From: Siminovitchia terrae
GTDB taxonomy: Bacteria > Bacillota > Bacilli > Bacillales > Bacillaceae_C
Reading direction: 5' to 3'
Length of the DNA: 64,000 nucleotides
Assembly (NCBI RefSeq): GCF_003605405.2
Contig: NZ_QYTW02000003.1
Span: forward strand, 233,285-297,284
Positions within the stretch are counted from its first letter, which is position 1; each line of letters starts with the position of its first letter. A program made the position numbers and the translations under genes. Below are positions 39,205-47,467 of the stretch, one piece after another. Below the pieces are notes generated by a model, which did not search any database, was not told where the DNA came from, and saw only the letters and a list, made by a program, of their open reading frames with translations.

Positions 39205-39987
39205 TTATTGAATATTAATATTCTTATTCATTTGTTTGATGGCAGCTTTTTCGAGACGGGACACCTGCGCTTGTGAAATCCCAATCTCCTCCGCCACTTC
39301 CATCTGTGTTTTACCTTGAAAAAAGCGCTTTCGAATGATCATTTTTTCCCTATCATTGAGCCGCTGCAGCCCGTCATGTAAAGCAATTTCCTCGATCCAC
39401 TGACTGTCACGGCTCCTCTCATCACTCAATTGATCCATGACGAATATCGGATCGCCGCCGTCATTATAAATCGGCTCAAATAATGATACAGGGTCCTGGA
39501 TAGCGTCCAGCGCAAAAACAACTTCTTCATGCGGTATTTCCAATTCCCTCGCAATTTCTGCCGCTGTGGGTTCTTTGGAGGTTTTTGCCATGAGGCGTTC
39601 CCTTACATGGAGTGCTTTATAAGCGATATCGCGCAATGACCGTGAAACACGGATGGGATTGTTATCCCGCAAATAACGGCGGATTTCTCCTATAATCATC
39701 GGGACGGCATAGGTGGAAAACCGGACATTCTGGCTTAGATCAAAGTTGTCGATTGATTTCATCAAACCGATGCAGCCGACCTGGAACAAGTCGTCCACAT
39801 ATTCTCCCCTGTTGTTAAACCGCTGAATAACACTTAATACCAGGCGGAGATTCCCATTGATCAGTTTCTCTCGTGCTGTCAAATCTCCCTCCTGCATTTG
39901 CTTTAAAAGTTCCCGCATTTCCACATTTTTAAGGACAGGTAGCTTTGAAGTATCCACACCGCATATTTCTACTTTATTTCGCTTCAC
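39205..39987 (-). CDS. sigG: RNA polymerase sporulation sigma factor SigG
   Basis: The 260-residue SigF/SigG-type factor has the anti-sigma-contacting N-terminus (KRNKVEICGVDTSKLPVLKN), region 2 (DLFQVGCIGLMKSIDNFDLSQNVRFSTYAVPMIIGEIRRYLRDN) and region 4 (GKTQMEVAEEIGISQAQVSRLEK). It directs late forespore genes. Start is GTG at 39987 behind AGGAGGG. A hairpin overlaps the ribosome binding site and a SigF-type promoter lies upstream, so expression seems limited at several levels. Confidence 0.96.
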   Translation of the reverse strand: MKRNKVEICGVDTSKLPVLKNVEMRELLKQMQEGDLTAREKLINGNLRLVLSVIQRFNNRGEYVDDLFQVGCIGLMKSIDNFDLSQNVRFSTYAVPMIIGEIRRYLRDNNPIRVSRSLRDIAYKALHVRERLMAKTSKEPTAAEIARELEIPHEEVVFALDAIQDPVSLFEPIYNDGGDPIFVMDQLSDERSRDSQWIEEIALHDGLQRLNDREKMIIRKRFFQGKTQMEVAEEIGISQAQVSRLEKAAIKQMNKNINIQ

Positions 39988-39998
39988 TTATTTCCCTC

Positions 39999-40015
39999 CT
40001 AGCAGGAGCTGCTAG
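39999..40015 (-). promoter_or_regulatory. Hairpin overlapping the sigG ribosome binding site
   Basis: CTAGCAG/CTGCTAG is a 7-bp stem with a three-base loop whose last bases merge into the AGGAGGG ribosome binding site. It would lie at the very 5-prime end of mRNA from the SigF-type promoter at 40021-40048. In B. subtilis a leader hairpin has been reported to reduce sigG translation. Confidence 0.65.
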
Positions 40016-40020
40016 AAATA

Positions 40021-40048
40021 AGTATCTCCGCAGAAGGAAAATATATGC
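40021..40048 (-). promoter_or_regulatory. SigF-type promoter of sigG with 14-bp spacer
   Basis: On the minus strand GCATA (40044-40048) and GGAGATACT (40021-40029) match the SigF -35 (GywTA-like) and -10 (GGnrAnAnT) elements with a 14-base spacer, one shorter than optimal, as known for B. subtilis sigG. Confidence 0.65.
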
Positions 40049-40091
40049 ATAGCTAAACTCATGGAAATATGAAAAAAAGCATGCCGATCCG

Positions 40092-40286
40092 ATCAAATGC
40101 GCCTTGGCGTATTTGCGCCCAGATTTTATCGAGCCCCGCTCGATAAACTTCCTCTGAAAATCTGTAGCATCCGCCGGAGGCTTTAACTTTATTCAGCCGG
40201 GGTATGAATCTCCACTGAATGGAATGCCAATATGCATTCATCTCACCATTTACAGAAGTGGGAGACTTCTGCTGAATGAAGTTAAA
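40092..40286 (+). repeat. 195-bp structured interspersed repeat, copy 2
   Basis: It fills most of the gap between sigE and sigG, ending 26 bases before the sigE stop codon. It keeps the 16-bp closing helix and the TATCGAGC/GCTCGATA hairpin with loop CCC. The GGGG arm pairs with CTCC through a G-U wobble on the plus strand. A minus-strand reading frame of about 50 codons (MNAYWHSIQ...) runs through it but is not conserved in the other copies. Confidence 0.9.
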
Positions 40287-40311
40287 CTGTCCAGATATTA
40301 AACAAATCGAA

Positions 40312-41031
40312 TTATATCATTTTGTTAAATTCCTTTCGAAGCCGTTTGATGATCCTTTTTTCAAGTCTCGATATATAAGACTGTGAAATACCTAAAATTT
40401 CAGCCACATCTTTCTGCGTCTTCTCTTCCTCTCCAGCCAGGCCAAATCGTAATTCCATAATTTGTTTTTCACGTTGAGTAAGTTTTTGAAGGGCAGTCAG
40501 CAAAAGCTTCTTGTCGACATGAGCCTCTATATCCCTTGTAATAATATCATTATCAGTCCCCAAAACGTCTGATAAAAGCAGTTCGTTCCCATCCCAGTCA
40601 ATATTTAATGGCTCATCAAAGGATACTTCAGACCTGATTTTATTATTTCGTCTCAAATACATTAATATTTCATTCTCAATGCATCTTGATGCGTATGTAG
40701 CAAGCTTTATTTTCTTTTCCGGGTTGAATGTGTTGACCGCTTTGATCAGACCGATTGTACCAATGCTTATTAAATCTTCAATATTAATACCCGTATTTTC
40801 AAATTTTCTCGCAATATACACTACCAGTCTGAGATTTCTTTCAATCAACATGGATCTCGCCGTCTTGTCTCCATTTGGGAGCTTCTTAAGCAAGATCGCT
40901 TCCTCTTCCCGAGAAAGAGGCGGAGGTAACGCTTCACTCCCTCCTATATAATAAATTTCATCAGATTTCCATCCCAGTTTCTTAAGCACCTTATACCAAT
41001 AATAGGTAAGATGCAGGCGAATTCTTTTCAC
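40312..41031 (-). CDS. sigE: RNA polymerase sporulation sigma factor SigE precursor (pro-SigE)
   Basis: The 239-residue protein carries the amphipathic pro-sequence ([20 protein letters not shown]) removed by SpoIIGA, then region 2 ([44 protein letters not shown]) and region 4 ([24 protein letters not shown]). It controls early mother-cell genes. It lies downstream of its processing protease spoIIGA, but the usually short junction is widened here by repeat copy 3. Confidence 0.97.
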   Translation of the reverse strand: MKRIRLHLTYYWYKVLKKLGWKSDEIYYIGGSEALPPPLSREEEAILLKKLPNGDKTARSMLIERNLRLVVYIARKFENTGINIEDLISIGTIGLIKAVNTFNPEKKIKLATYASRCIENEILMYLRRNNKIRSEVSFDEPLNIDWDGNELLLSDVLGTDNDIITRDIEAHVDKKLLLTALQKLTQREKQIMELRFGLAGEEEKTQKDVAEILGISQSYISRLEKRIIKRLRKEFNKMI

Positions 41032-41048
41032 TCAATCTCCTCCTCTCA

Positions 41049-41244
41049 ATCAAATGCGCCTTGGCGTATTTGCGCCCAGATTTTATCGAGCTTAAGCTCG
41101 ATAAATTTCCTCTGAAAATCTGTGGCATCCGCCGGAGGCTTTAACTTTATTCAGTCGGGGTTTGAACCCCCGCTGAATGGAATACCAACATGCATTCATC
41201 TCACCACTTACAGAAGCGGGAGACTTCTGCTGAATGAAGTTAAA
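41049..41244 (+). repeat. 195-bp structured interspersed repeat, copy 3
   Basis: At 196 bases this copy lies inside the spoIIGA-sigE operon, starting 17 bases upstream of the sigE start codon. Relative to copy 2 it differs at about 13 positions. The hairpin loop is TTAA instead of CCC while the stem ATCGAGC/GCTCGAT is kept. C to T in the closing helix (TTCAGT) preserves pairing as U-G only on the plus strand. It has an in-frame stop in the minus-strand frame that is open in other copies. Confidence 0.9.
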
Positions 41245-41258
41245 TTTGAAACATGTAT

Positions 41259-42185
41259 CTAAGAGGCTGTTTGCACAACAGCCTGTTCCACTATTGCGGG
41301 GTGAACAATGCATTGGAAGCGGCCGTCACTGGATAATTCTTGGTCTGTAAAAATAATCAGGGCCTTCTGGGCTGCCTTCCGTTCGTCCTCCATTTGAAGA
41401 TATATAGCTTCAGGCTTGAATGCGCAAAGCAATTGATTATTCGTTCCAAGTGTTTTTGCAGGAATCAGCCTCATTCTTTCACTCCAAGCTTCTGGAATTT
41501 TATCAGCCAGTTCGATAGGATTGTTGTTCTTGTCTGCCAACAGTAGAATCTCTGCCGGCAATTGATTCTTTAAATTTGATACCGCAGCAATCATTACAGG
41601 AGTTTTGGAAATAGGGTCATACAATTGATTTCCGCTATCAATCAGTCCTTTCACCTGTAGATTGAGTCCATTGATTTGAATGGTAACATCTACAAGGACA
41701 TCGTATTCAATAGAAGATATGGTTAAGTCCTCAACTCTCTTCTTCGAAAAATGCCAAGCGATCGGAAACACCGCTGCCACAAACAGCCAACTGACTGGAT
41801 CTCCGAATCCCCGGATGCTTTCCAATGATACTGCTGTGCTAATCTTAAAATTGTAGGTGACAAAATAATGAGTGCCAAGTAAAATTCCGCCCATAAGAAA
41901 TGTTGAAAAATAAAATGTCAGCAAACAGGAAAGAAAGGATTTGACTCTCTTAAATCCAAATACTGTCAATATCATACAAATAGATGTACCCATTTTGATG
42001 ACTGGATGGCTTGCAGCAGCGGCCAATGGGGTAATAGCGAACAGGATCAAGCCTGAGCCCATCAACCCACCCACCAGGACTCTCCATGTCTTCACCTGTC
42101 TCTTTAAAAAGATTGCTGTAATCCAAAGTAGCAAGCTGTCTACAAGGAAATTCAAAAACCAAATGACATCCATGTAAATGATCAT
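41259..42185 (-). CDS. spoIIGA: Sigma-E processing aspartic protease SpoIIGA
   Basis: From ATG 42185 (MIIYMDVIWFLNFLVDSLLL, aligning with MKIYLDVIWLLNF of B. subtilis) the protein has 308 residues: five membrane helices in the first half and an aspartic protease domain with the active-site motif GLIDSGNQLYDPISKTPV. It cleaves pro-SigE after a forespore signal (SpoIIR). Further in-frame codons upstream to a TTG at 42209 are less likely as start. Confidence 0.93.
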   Translation of the reverse strand: MIIYMDVIWFLNFLVDSLLLWITAIFLKRQVKTWRVLVGGLMGSGLILFAITPLAAAASHPVIKMGTSICMILTVFGFKRVKSFLSCLLTFYFSTFLMGGILLGTHYFVTYNFKISTAVSLESIRGFGDPVSWLFVAAVFPIAWHFSKKRVEDLTISSIEYDVLVDVTIQINGLNLQVKGLIDSGNQLYDPISKTPVMIAAVSNLKNQLPAEILLLADKNNNPIELADKIPEAWSERMRLIPAKTLGTNNQLLCAFKPEAIYLQMEDERKAAQKALIIFTDQELSSDGRFQCIVHPAIVEQAVVQTAS

Positions 42186-42254
42186 GATTTTTAAAAGGCC
42201 CCCCTCCAAAGAGGCTAAGAATTTCAGAATACCTTGCTATTTCTATTAATGATT

Positions 42255-42287
42255 AGTATAACGGACGCCAAAAATGGAATGTGTCAC
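42255..42287 (-). promoter_or_regulatory. spoIIG promoter with unusually long spacer
   Basis: On the minus strand GTGACA (42282-42287) and TATACT (42255-42260) are 21 bases apart. The B. subtilis spoIIG promoter is a SigA promoter with a 22-base spacer that needs Spo0A-P. TTCGATG at 42325-42331 (five of seven bases of the inverted 0A box) could be an upstream Spo0A site. Confidence 0.55.
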
Positions 42288-42397
42288 TTCCTGTATGTGA
42301 ATTTATAGAAGTTTTCACAATTTACATCGAAGAATGACTAATGAGGGAGAGAAACTGGTAGGAGTAAGTTTATGATCGACCCAGCGAGGCAGAAACA

Positions 42398-42425
42398 ACA
42401 AAAAACCAGGTGATTTACCTGGTTT
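42398..42425 (-). terminator. Intrinsic terminator after ftsZ
   Basis: ACCAGGT/ACCTGGT with a five-base loop followed by TTTTTTG on the minus strand, about 12 bases after the ftsZ stop codon. It ends the dcw/ftsAZ transcript. Confidence 0.85.
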
Positions 42426-42437
42426 CTTGTTACGTCA

Positions 42438-43574
42438 TTATCTTCTTCTATTTCTATTTCTAAGAAAAGTCGGGATATCAAGTGTATCTTCAAGAGGCTG
42501 CTGTTGGGTGGCTCTTGCTGGCTCCTGTACCTCTTCCCTTTTCTGGTCACGGTTCGGAACCTGATTTTGCTGTTGTCTCTTTTGCCCAAACATTGGGCTC
42601 TGTTGCTTATTTTGTGGTTTCGTATCGTTGAACCCGGTTGCTATAACCGTTACAACAATTTCTTCTTTCAAATTGTCATTTATAACAGAGCCAAAAATCA
42701 TATTTACTTCTTGATCGGAGGCTGATGCCACAACATCAGCCGCTTCCTGGACTTCAAAAAGACTTAAATTGGCTCCCCCAGAGATATTCATTAAAACACC
42801 TTGTGCACCGTCAATGGAGGTTTCCAAAAGTGGGGAAGAAATAGCTTTTTTGGCTGCTTCCACCGCACGATTTTCACCGGTTGCAACCCCTATCCCCATT
42901 AAGGCAGACCCTTTATTGGTCATGATTGTTTTGACATCCGCAAAATCAAGGTTGATCAAACCAGGAACAGCAATCAACTCGGAAATCCCCTGAACACCTT
43001 GCCGCAATACATTGTCTGCTTCTCTAAATGCTTCCAGCATCGGAGTACTCTTATCAACAATTTCTAAAAGTCTGTCGTTAGGAATAACGATCAAGGTATC
43101 GACAGACTCTTTCATTGCGTCTATTCCGCCGCCCGCCTGGGTTGCACGTTTCCGCCCTTCAAAAGTAAATGGCCTTGTGACAATTCCGACCGTCAAAGCA
43201 CCCAAATCTTTTGCAATTTGAGCAATTACAGGCGCTGCACCTGTTCCGGTACCTCCGCCCATTCCAGCCGTGACAAAGACCATGTCAGCCCCTTTAAGAG
43301 CCTCCTCAATTTGTTCTTTGCTTTCTTCAGCAGCTTTTTTGCCGACCTCAGGGTTGGCACCTGCTCCCAAACCTCTTGTCAATTTCGCACCAATTTGCAT
43401 TTTTATTTCAGCTTTAGATAAGTTTAAAGCCTGGGCATCGGTATTTACAGCAATAAATTCAACACCTTGCACTTCATGTTCAATCATACGGTTAACAGCA
43501 TTGTTTCCCCCACCGCCAACTCCGATTACCTTTATAGTTGCCAAAGAATCAATATTCGTATCGAAATCCAACAT
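42438..43574 (-). CDS. ftsZ: Cell division GTPase FtsZ
   Basis: The 378-residue tubulin homologue has the N-terminal [11 protein letters not shown], the GTP signature [10 protein letters not shown] near 104-113, [11 protein letters not shown] and the synergy-loop Asp region. A Q-rich linker of about 55 residues leads to the C-terminal peptide [15 protein letters not shown] that binds FtsA, SepF and other partners. It is 37 bases downstream of ftsA and ends the cluster. Confidence 0.97.
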   Translation of the reverse strand: MLDFDTNIDSLATIKVIGVGGGGNNAVNRMIEHEVQGVEFIAVNTDAQALNLSKAEIKMQIGAKLTRGLGAGANPEVGKKAAEESKEQIEEALKGADMVFVTAGMGGGTGTGAAPVIAQIAKDLGALTVGIVTRPFTFEGRKRATQAGGGIDAMKESVDTLIVIPNDRLLEIVDKSTPMLEAFREADNVLRQGVQGISELIAVPGLINLDFADVKTIMTNKGSALMGIGVATGENRAVEAAKKAISSPLLETSIDGAQGVLMNISGGANLSLFEVQEAADVVASASDQEVNMIFGSVINDNLKEEIVVTVIATGFNDTKPQNKQQSPMFGQKRQQQNQVPNRDQKREEVQEPARATQQQPLEDTLDIPTFLRNRNRRR

Positions 43575-43611
43575 GACATGTCCTCCTGTTCGTTTTATTC
43601 AATCGGCTGGC

Positions 43612-44904
43612 TTATTCAAAAAAGTAGCCAAAAAACTTTTTAACTTTAGTCGATATTTTCTTTTCCGGGTCTTTTTCGGACTTTTGCCTTTCGGATTGAT
43701 GTGGATCTGCAGCTGCGCCGTGATCAGGTTCAGTTGTTACTTGAACCGGAGAGGCACTTACACTTCTTCCTTGCAATCTCGCATTCTGATAGGAATATTT
43801 GATCAATCCTACTGCAGTTGTATACTGAGGCTCACGGACACCGATATAATCCGGAATAGCAACCCTGACCCTGCTTTGGAAAATCATCTGTGCCAGTTCG
43901 ACAACACCCGGCATATTCGCTGAGCCGCCAGTCAATACGAAACCTCCCGGAAGATCAGTGACACCCACTTCATTCAATTCATCTTGAACTAACTCAAAAA
44001 TTTCTTCCATTCTGGCCTCAATGATATCCGAAAGCTCTAATTGGTTAAATTGCTGATGCTGGTCACTTCCAATTATAGGAACACTGAAAACTTCTTCTTC
44101 CGATGCATGATCATAAAATGCATGTCCATATGTAACTTTGATTTTCTCCGCATCTTCTGTAGCTGTCCTAAGACCAATAGACAGGTCTTTAGTGATATGT
44201 TCCCCGCCTACTGGGATGACACTGACATTTTTGATGCTTCCGTTTTCAAATACAGAAAGCGTTGTTGAACCGCCTCCCATATCAATTAAGGCAGTGCCAA
44301 GCTGCTGTTCGTCCTTTGATAAAGCTGCAGCAGCCGCTGCAAGCGGCTGTAGTACGATATCTGTAATATTCAAACCCGCCCGCTCAACACACCGAAGCGT
44401 ATTATGTAAAATCGTTTTGGCCCCGGTAATGATGGTACCTTCCATTTCAAGACGGACACCAATCATTCCACGTGGGTCCGTGATTTCATCCAATCCATCT
44501 ACAATAAATTGCCGTGGAATCACATTGATGATCTCTCTTTCCGGCGGGATGGAAATGACTTGGGCTGCATCCATTACTCTTGCGACATCATCATTTGTTA
44601 TTTCTCTATTTTGACTAGATACGGCTACCACTCCATGGCAAGGCTGTAAAGCGACATGGTTGCCCGCAATCCCGACAATCACATCATTGATTTTCATTCC
44701 AATCATTCTTTCTGCCTGTTCAACCGCACTCTTAATCGAATGAACCGTTTCATCTATATCAACAATAGACCCTTTCCGAATTCCTTTGGCACTAATATTT
44801 CCAACTCCAATTACATTTAAGGAATCGCTGCCCATGGAACCGATGATCACCTTCACTGTGGATGTTCCTATATCGAGACTGACATACATCTCGTTATTAT
44901 TCAT
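43612..44904 (-). CDS. ftsA: Cell division protein FtsA
   Basis: The 430-residue actin-family protein has the phosphate loops [14 protein letters not shown] and [14 protein letters not shown], the 1C domain, the adenosine motif [13 protein letters not shown], and a C-terminal amphipathic membrane helix ([11 protein letters not shown]). It tethers FtsZ to the membrane. A SigH promoter upstream suggests extra ftsAZ transcription at entry into sporulation. Confidence 0.96.
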   Translation of the reverse strand: MNNNEMYVSLDIGTSTVKVIIGSMGSDSLNVIGVGNISAKGIRKGSIVDIDETVHSIKSAVEQAERMIGMKINDVIVGIAGNHVALQPCHGVVAVSSQNREITNDDVARVMDAAQVISIPPEREIINVIPRQFIVDGLDEITDPRGMIGVRLEMEGTIITGAKTILHNTLRCVERAGLNITDIVLQPLAAAAAALSKDEQQLGTALIDMGGGSTTLSVFENGSIKNVSVIPVGGEHITKDLSIGLRTATEDAEKIKVTYGHAFYDHASEEEVFSVPIIGSDQHQQFNQLELSDIIEARMEEIFELVQDELNEVGVTDLPGGFVLTGGSANMPGVVELAQMIFQSRVRVAIPDYIGVREPQYTTAVGLIKYSYQNARLQGRSVSASPVQVTTEPDHGAAADPHQSERQKSEKDPEKKISTKVKKFFGYFFE

Positions 44905-44996
44905 TCCGCGGCACCTCCTTCAACTCTATCTTTATCTTCAGCTTGATATATGGAAATTTCATAAATAACCATCCTTGACACGGTAATTACATTTAT

Positions 44997-45025
44997 GTAT
45001 TCGGCAAATTCAGGTAATTTCCTTT
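44997..45025 (-). promoter_or_regulatory. SigH promoter for ftsA-ftsZ
   Basis: On the minus strand AAAGGAAAT (45017-45025) matches RnAGGAwww fully and GCCGAATAC (44997-45005) matches RnnGAATww in eight of nine positions, with an 11-base spacer. B. subtilis ftsAZ has a SigH promoter used for the polar septation switch. The rest of the 374-base gap 44905-45278 holds no gene; ylxW, ylxX and sbp, normally here, are absent. Confidence 0.7.
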
Positions 45026-45278
45026 TAATCTATTGAATTATTTATGAGTTTCATTCGTTAATTTTCTTGGTTGCCGGCTTCTCCATTCAACAAAATTCTA
45101 CATTTACCGTCATATTTTTATAGAACCTGCCAAAACCGCCACTAAGTATAAGTCTACACTAAGATGGAGCCACAGAAAAGCCAAACTTGTGATTAGAAAA
45201 AGTTTATAGAGTAATCACAGTGAAAAATCCCTGTAGAACTTTGTCACTAAGGCCTTTATTGGTAAAAATTGAGAACTA

Positions 45279-46061
45279 TTATTCCTGCTGCTCTCCTTCT
45301 CCACTCGCCCCTTTAGTTTCGTATGCTTTAAAAAATGAACCGACTTCCATGTCAATAACACCTTTGACCTTAGGGTCCAGTTGGCTGACAATAGAGGGAT
45401 AATGCACCATCTTTTCTGAGAAAGTCAGTATAGTTGCACTCACTTCGAAACCATCATTCATAAAAAGAGTGATATGATACTTGTCCGTTTTCTTCGGTGT
45501 ATAATGGATTTCCGAAATGACATTTACGATTTCAGGCTTCAATTCCTTCAATTCCTTGGCCATATTTTCCAAGATTGCATCTTCTTTAAAATTGGATAAT
45601 ATTGGCGCGTTAACTGGCACTCCACCCTTCGGGCTGCTTTCAACAATCAGACCATTTTCCAAGATCGGATGGAACTCCGTTCCTGTTAAGACATAAGCAA
45701 TTGTCTTGTATTCTTGTATTTGCAAGTATACCGTATTAGGAAAAGCGATCTTAACTTTCGCATGCTTCACTTCTTGATGGTCTTCAAGTTTTTGAACTGC
45801 TTTCTTCTTATCCAATTTCCAAATGTTGTCTCCGCTTTTAAGACCGCTTCTTTTGATAATCGTTTGATCCGGTACTGATTCATTTCCTTTTACTTTGATT
45901 TCACTCACATGGCTTAAAGGTGATTGGAAATAAATCACTAACAGGATCAGAAGGAAAAACAAAGAAATAAGGAAGATGAGCCGCCGGTTCGCCTTGCGTT
46001 TTCGATGTTCTTTTATTTTGGGAATCCTGTCTTCCAGGGATAGAACTTTTTTTTGATCCAC
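45279..46061 (-). CDS. divIB: Cell division protein DivIB (FtsQ)
   Basis: The 260-residue bitopic protein has a basic cytoplasmic part, one membrane helix (LIFLISLFFLLILLVIYF, about 28-45), a POTRA domain (VSEIKVKGNESVPDQTIIKRSGLKSGDNIWKLDK) and a beta domain. It works with FtsL and DivIC in septal peptidoglycan synthesis. GTG 46061 is preferred because GGGGAG lies six bases upstream; the ATG two codons before overlaps that site. Confidence 0.93.
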   Translation of the reverse strand: MDQKKVLSLEDRIPKIKEHRKRKANRRLIFLISLFFLLILLVIYFQSPLSHVSEIKVKGNESVPDQTIIKRSGLKSGDNIWKLDKKKAVQKLEDHQEVKHAKVKIAFPNTVYLQIQEYKTIAYVLTGTEFHPILENGLIVESSPKGGVPVNAPILSNFKEDAILENMAKELKELKPEIVNVISEIHYTPKKTDKYHITLFMNDGFEVSATILTFSEKMVHYPSIVSQLDPKVKGVIDMEVGSFFKAYETKGASGEGEQQE

Positions 46062-46105
46062 AGTCATCTCCCCTTTTACCTAATTTTCTCCGGTCTGGCT
46101 CAGGC

Positions 46106-46208
46106 ATCCAGCTTCAAGAGGCTATAATCCTATTTCCTGTGATGACTGAAAAACTGTCTGCTCGGGATTGCCTAATTTGCTCGTGCTGATCAAAACACTT
46201 ACGCTTTT
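46106..46208. repeat. Interspersed repeat ATCCAGCTTCA...CTTACGCTTTTC, first element
   Basis: It begins ATCCAGCTTCAAGAGGC and ends ACACTTACGCTTTTC, sharing both ends with the elements at 3225-3334 and 46216-46541. No coding frame. Confidence 0.5.
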
Positions 46209-46215
46209 CTATATT

Positions 46216-46541
46216 ATCCAGCTGAAGTGCCTATCGACTAGCAGACCTCACGCCTCCTCCTACGACATCGGCTCCGACGTACAGGAAGTACTAGTGCAGG
46301 CGATGCGACAGGACGTCGCTGCTTGAGACTGCCGACGTACAGGAAGCTCTAGTGCAAGCGATGCGACAGGACGTCGCGTTCTGAGCCTGTCAACGCCTAA
46401 ACCCTCGAGGGTCATAAACCAATTCCCTGTGGCGGCTGAGGAGCGCCTCCTCGGGAATGGGCTTATGCTTGTCGAGATTAAACATAGTGCTCTTCGCGTT
46501 TCAACTTAGTCTATAGGTCAAAGGATAGGCGCTTACGCTTT
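46216..46541. repeat. Composite interspersed repeat between murB and divIB
   Basis: The termini are inverted (AAGTGCCTATC at 46225 and GATAGGCGCTT at 46524). Inside are a 58-bp tandem duplication and a long imperfect inverted repeat starting near CCTCGAGGGTCATAA (46401) and closing near GCTTATGCTTGTCGAG. The element ends two bases before the murB stop codon. It accounts for nearly all of the 480-base gap inside the dcw cluster. Confidence 0.6.
46274..46389. repeat. 58-bp tandem duplication
   Basis: Two adjacent units begin CCGACGTACAGGAAG (46274 and 46332) and contain GCGATGCGACAGGACGTCGC. They differ at a few positions only. A reverse-oriented decayed relative lies near 37130-37165. Confidence 0.8.
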
Positions 46542-46543
46542 TC

Positions 46544-47455
46544 CTATTCCCGGTTGCCCTCTACTATTTCCACTTCTGTATGCATTTCAATGCCGTTTCT
46601 TTCAAGAACCGTTTCTTTCATATGTTTGATCAGCGCCAAAACATCCTCTGCTTTTGCCGACCCATTGTTGACGATAAAATTCCCATGTAGCTCGGATATT
46701 TGTGCCCCGCCAATGGAATATCCTTTCAGGCTGGCATCCTGAATCAGCTTCCCTGCGTGTTCTGGCAGCGGATTGCGAAATACACTTCCACAGCATGGTT
46801 TAACGGGCTGGGTATCCCGTCGATATGTCCTGTGTTTCTTCATATCGGCGGCAATCACCTCGCGGTCCCCTTCCTTTAAATCAAAAACGGCTTCAAGAAC
46901 AATTCCCGGGCGCTTCTTCTGAAGGACTGAAGTCCGATATGAATATTCCATTTCTTCATTGGTGAGCCATTCTACAGTCCCGTCAGGGAAAAGCACTCGT
47001 GCTTTTTCCAATATCTTTGAAATATCAGAGCCGTGTGCACCTGCATTCATATAAACAGCTCCACCCACAGATCCTGGGATACCGCCTGCAAATTCAAGAC
47101 CGCTTAATCCTTTTCTCCCTAAGGCGTTGGCAAGGACAATGAAAGAATAACCTGCCCCTACCTGAACTTTCGTTCCTTCTATTTCAAGAGCGTCCATGCC
47201 TTTACCGAGCTTGATGACCACCCCTGCGATCCCTTTATCTGAAACGAGCAGGTTAGATCCGCGCCCAATTACTCTCCAAGGCAGTTGGTATTTTTGAACA
47301 ATGTCCATCGTCTTTAATAATTTATCTATAGAATCAGGCTCAACAAAAACTTCCGCCGGTCCCCCGACTTTAATTGTTGTATGGTTAGCCAACGGCTCAT
47401 TTTCCTTCACTTTTCCAACATTGTTTGCTCGCAATTCTTCCATAATCTTTTCCAT
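46544..47455 (-). CDS. murB: UDP-N-acetylmuramate dehydrogenase MurB
   Basis: The 303-residue flavoenzyme has [46 protein letters not shown], the catalytic Ser in CCGSVFRNP and Glu in TEVEIVEGN. It is the type II enzyme (no Tyr loop), usual in Firmicutes. It reduces enolpyruvyl-UDP-GlcNAc with NADPH. ATG 47455 has AAAGGGG seven bases upstream. It follows murG by about 12 bases. Confidence 0.96.
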   Translation of the reverse strand: MEKIMEELRANNVGKVKENEPLANHTTIKVGGPAEVFVEPDSIDKLLKTMDIVQKYQLPWRVIGRGSNLLVSDKGIAGVVIKLGKGMDALEIEGTKVQVGAGYSFIVLANALGRKGLSGLEFAGGIPGSVGGAVYMNAGAHGSDISKILEKARVLFPDGTVEWLTNEEMEYSYRTSVLQKKRPGIVLEAVFDLKEGDREVIAADMKKHRTYRRDTQPVKPCCGSVFRNPLPEHAGKLIQDASLKGYSIGGAQISELHGNFIVNNGSAKAEDVLALIKHMKETVLERNGIEMHTEVEIVEGNRE

Positions 47456-47467
47456 TTCCATACCCCT

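Noticed and set aside
40059..40241. 60-codon minus-strand frame inside repeat copy 2 (MNAYWHSIQ...)
   Set aside because: The same frame is interrupted by a stop and a length change in copy 3, and differences between copies are mostly amino-acid changing, so there is no sign of protein selection; the RNA or DNA structure is conserved instead.
41092..41313. 73-codon minus-strand frame through repeat copy 3
   Set aside because: It begins inside spoIIGA in another frame and ends in the repeat at a stop not shared by other copies.
43270..43923. 217-codon plus-strand frame across ftsZ and ftsA
   Set aside because: It is antisense to two strongly conserved genes and resembles no protein.
46216..46541. 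CRISPR array at the 58-bp tandem repeat
   Set aside because: There are only two adjacent units with no spacers and no cas genes nearby.
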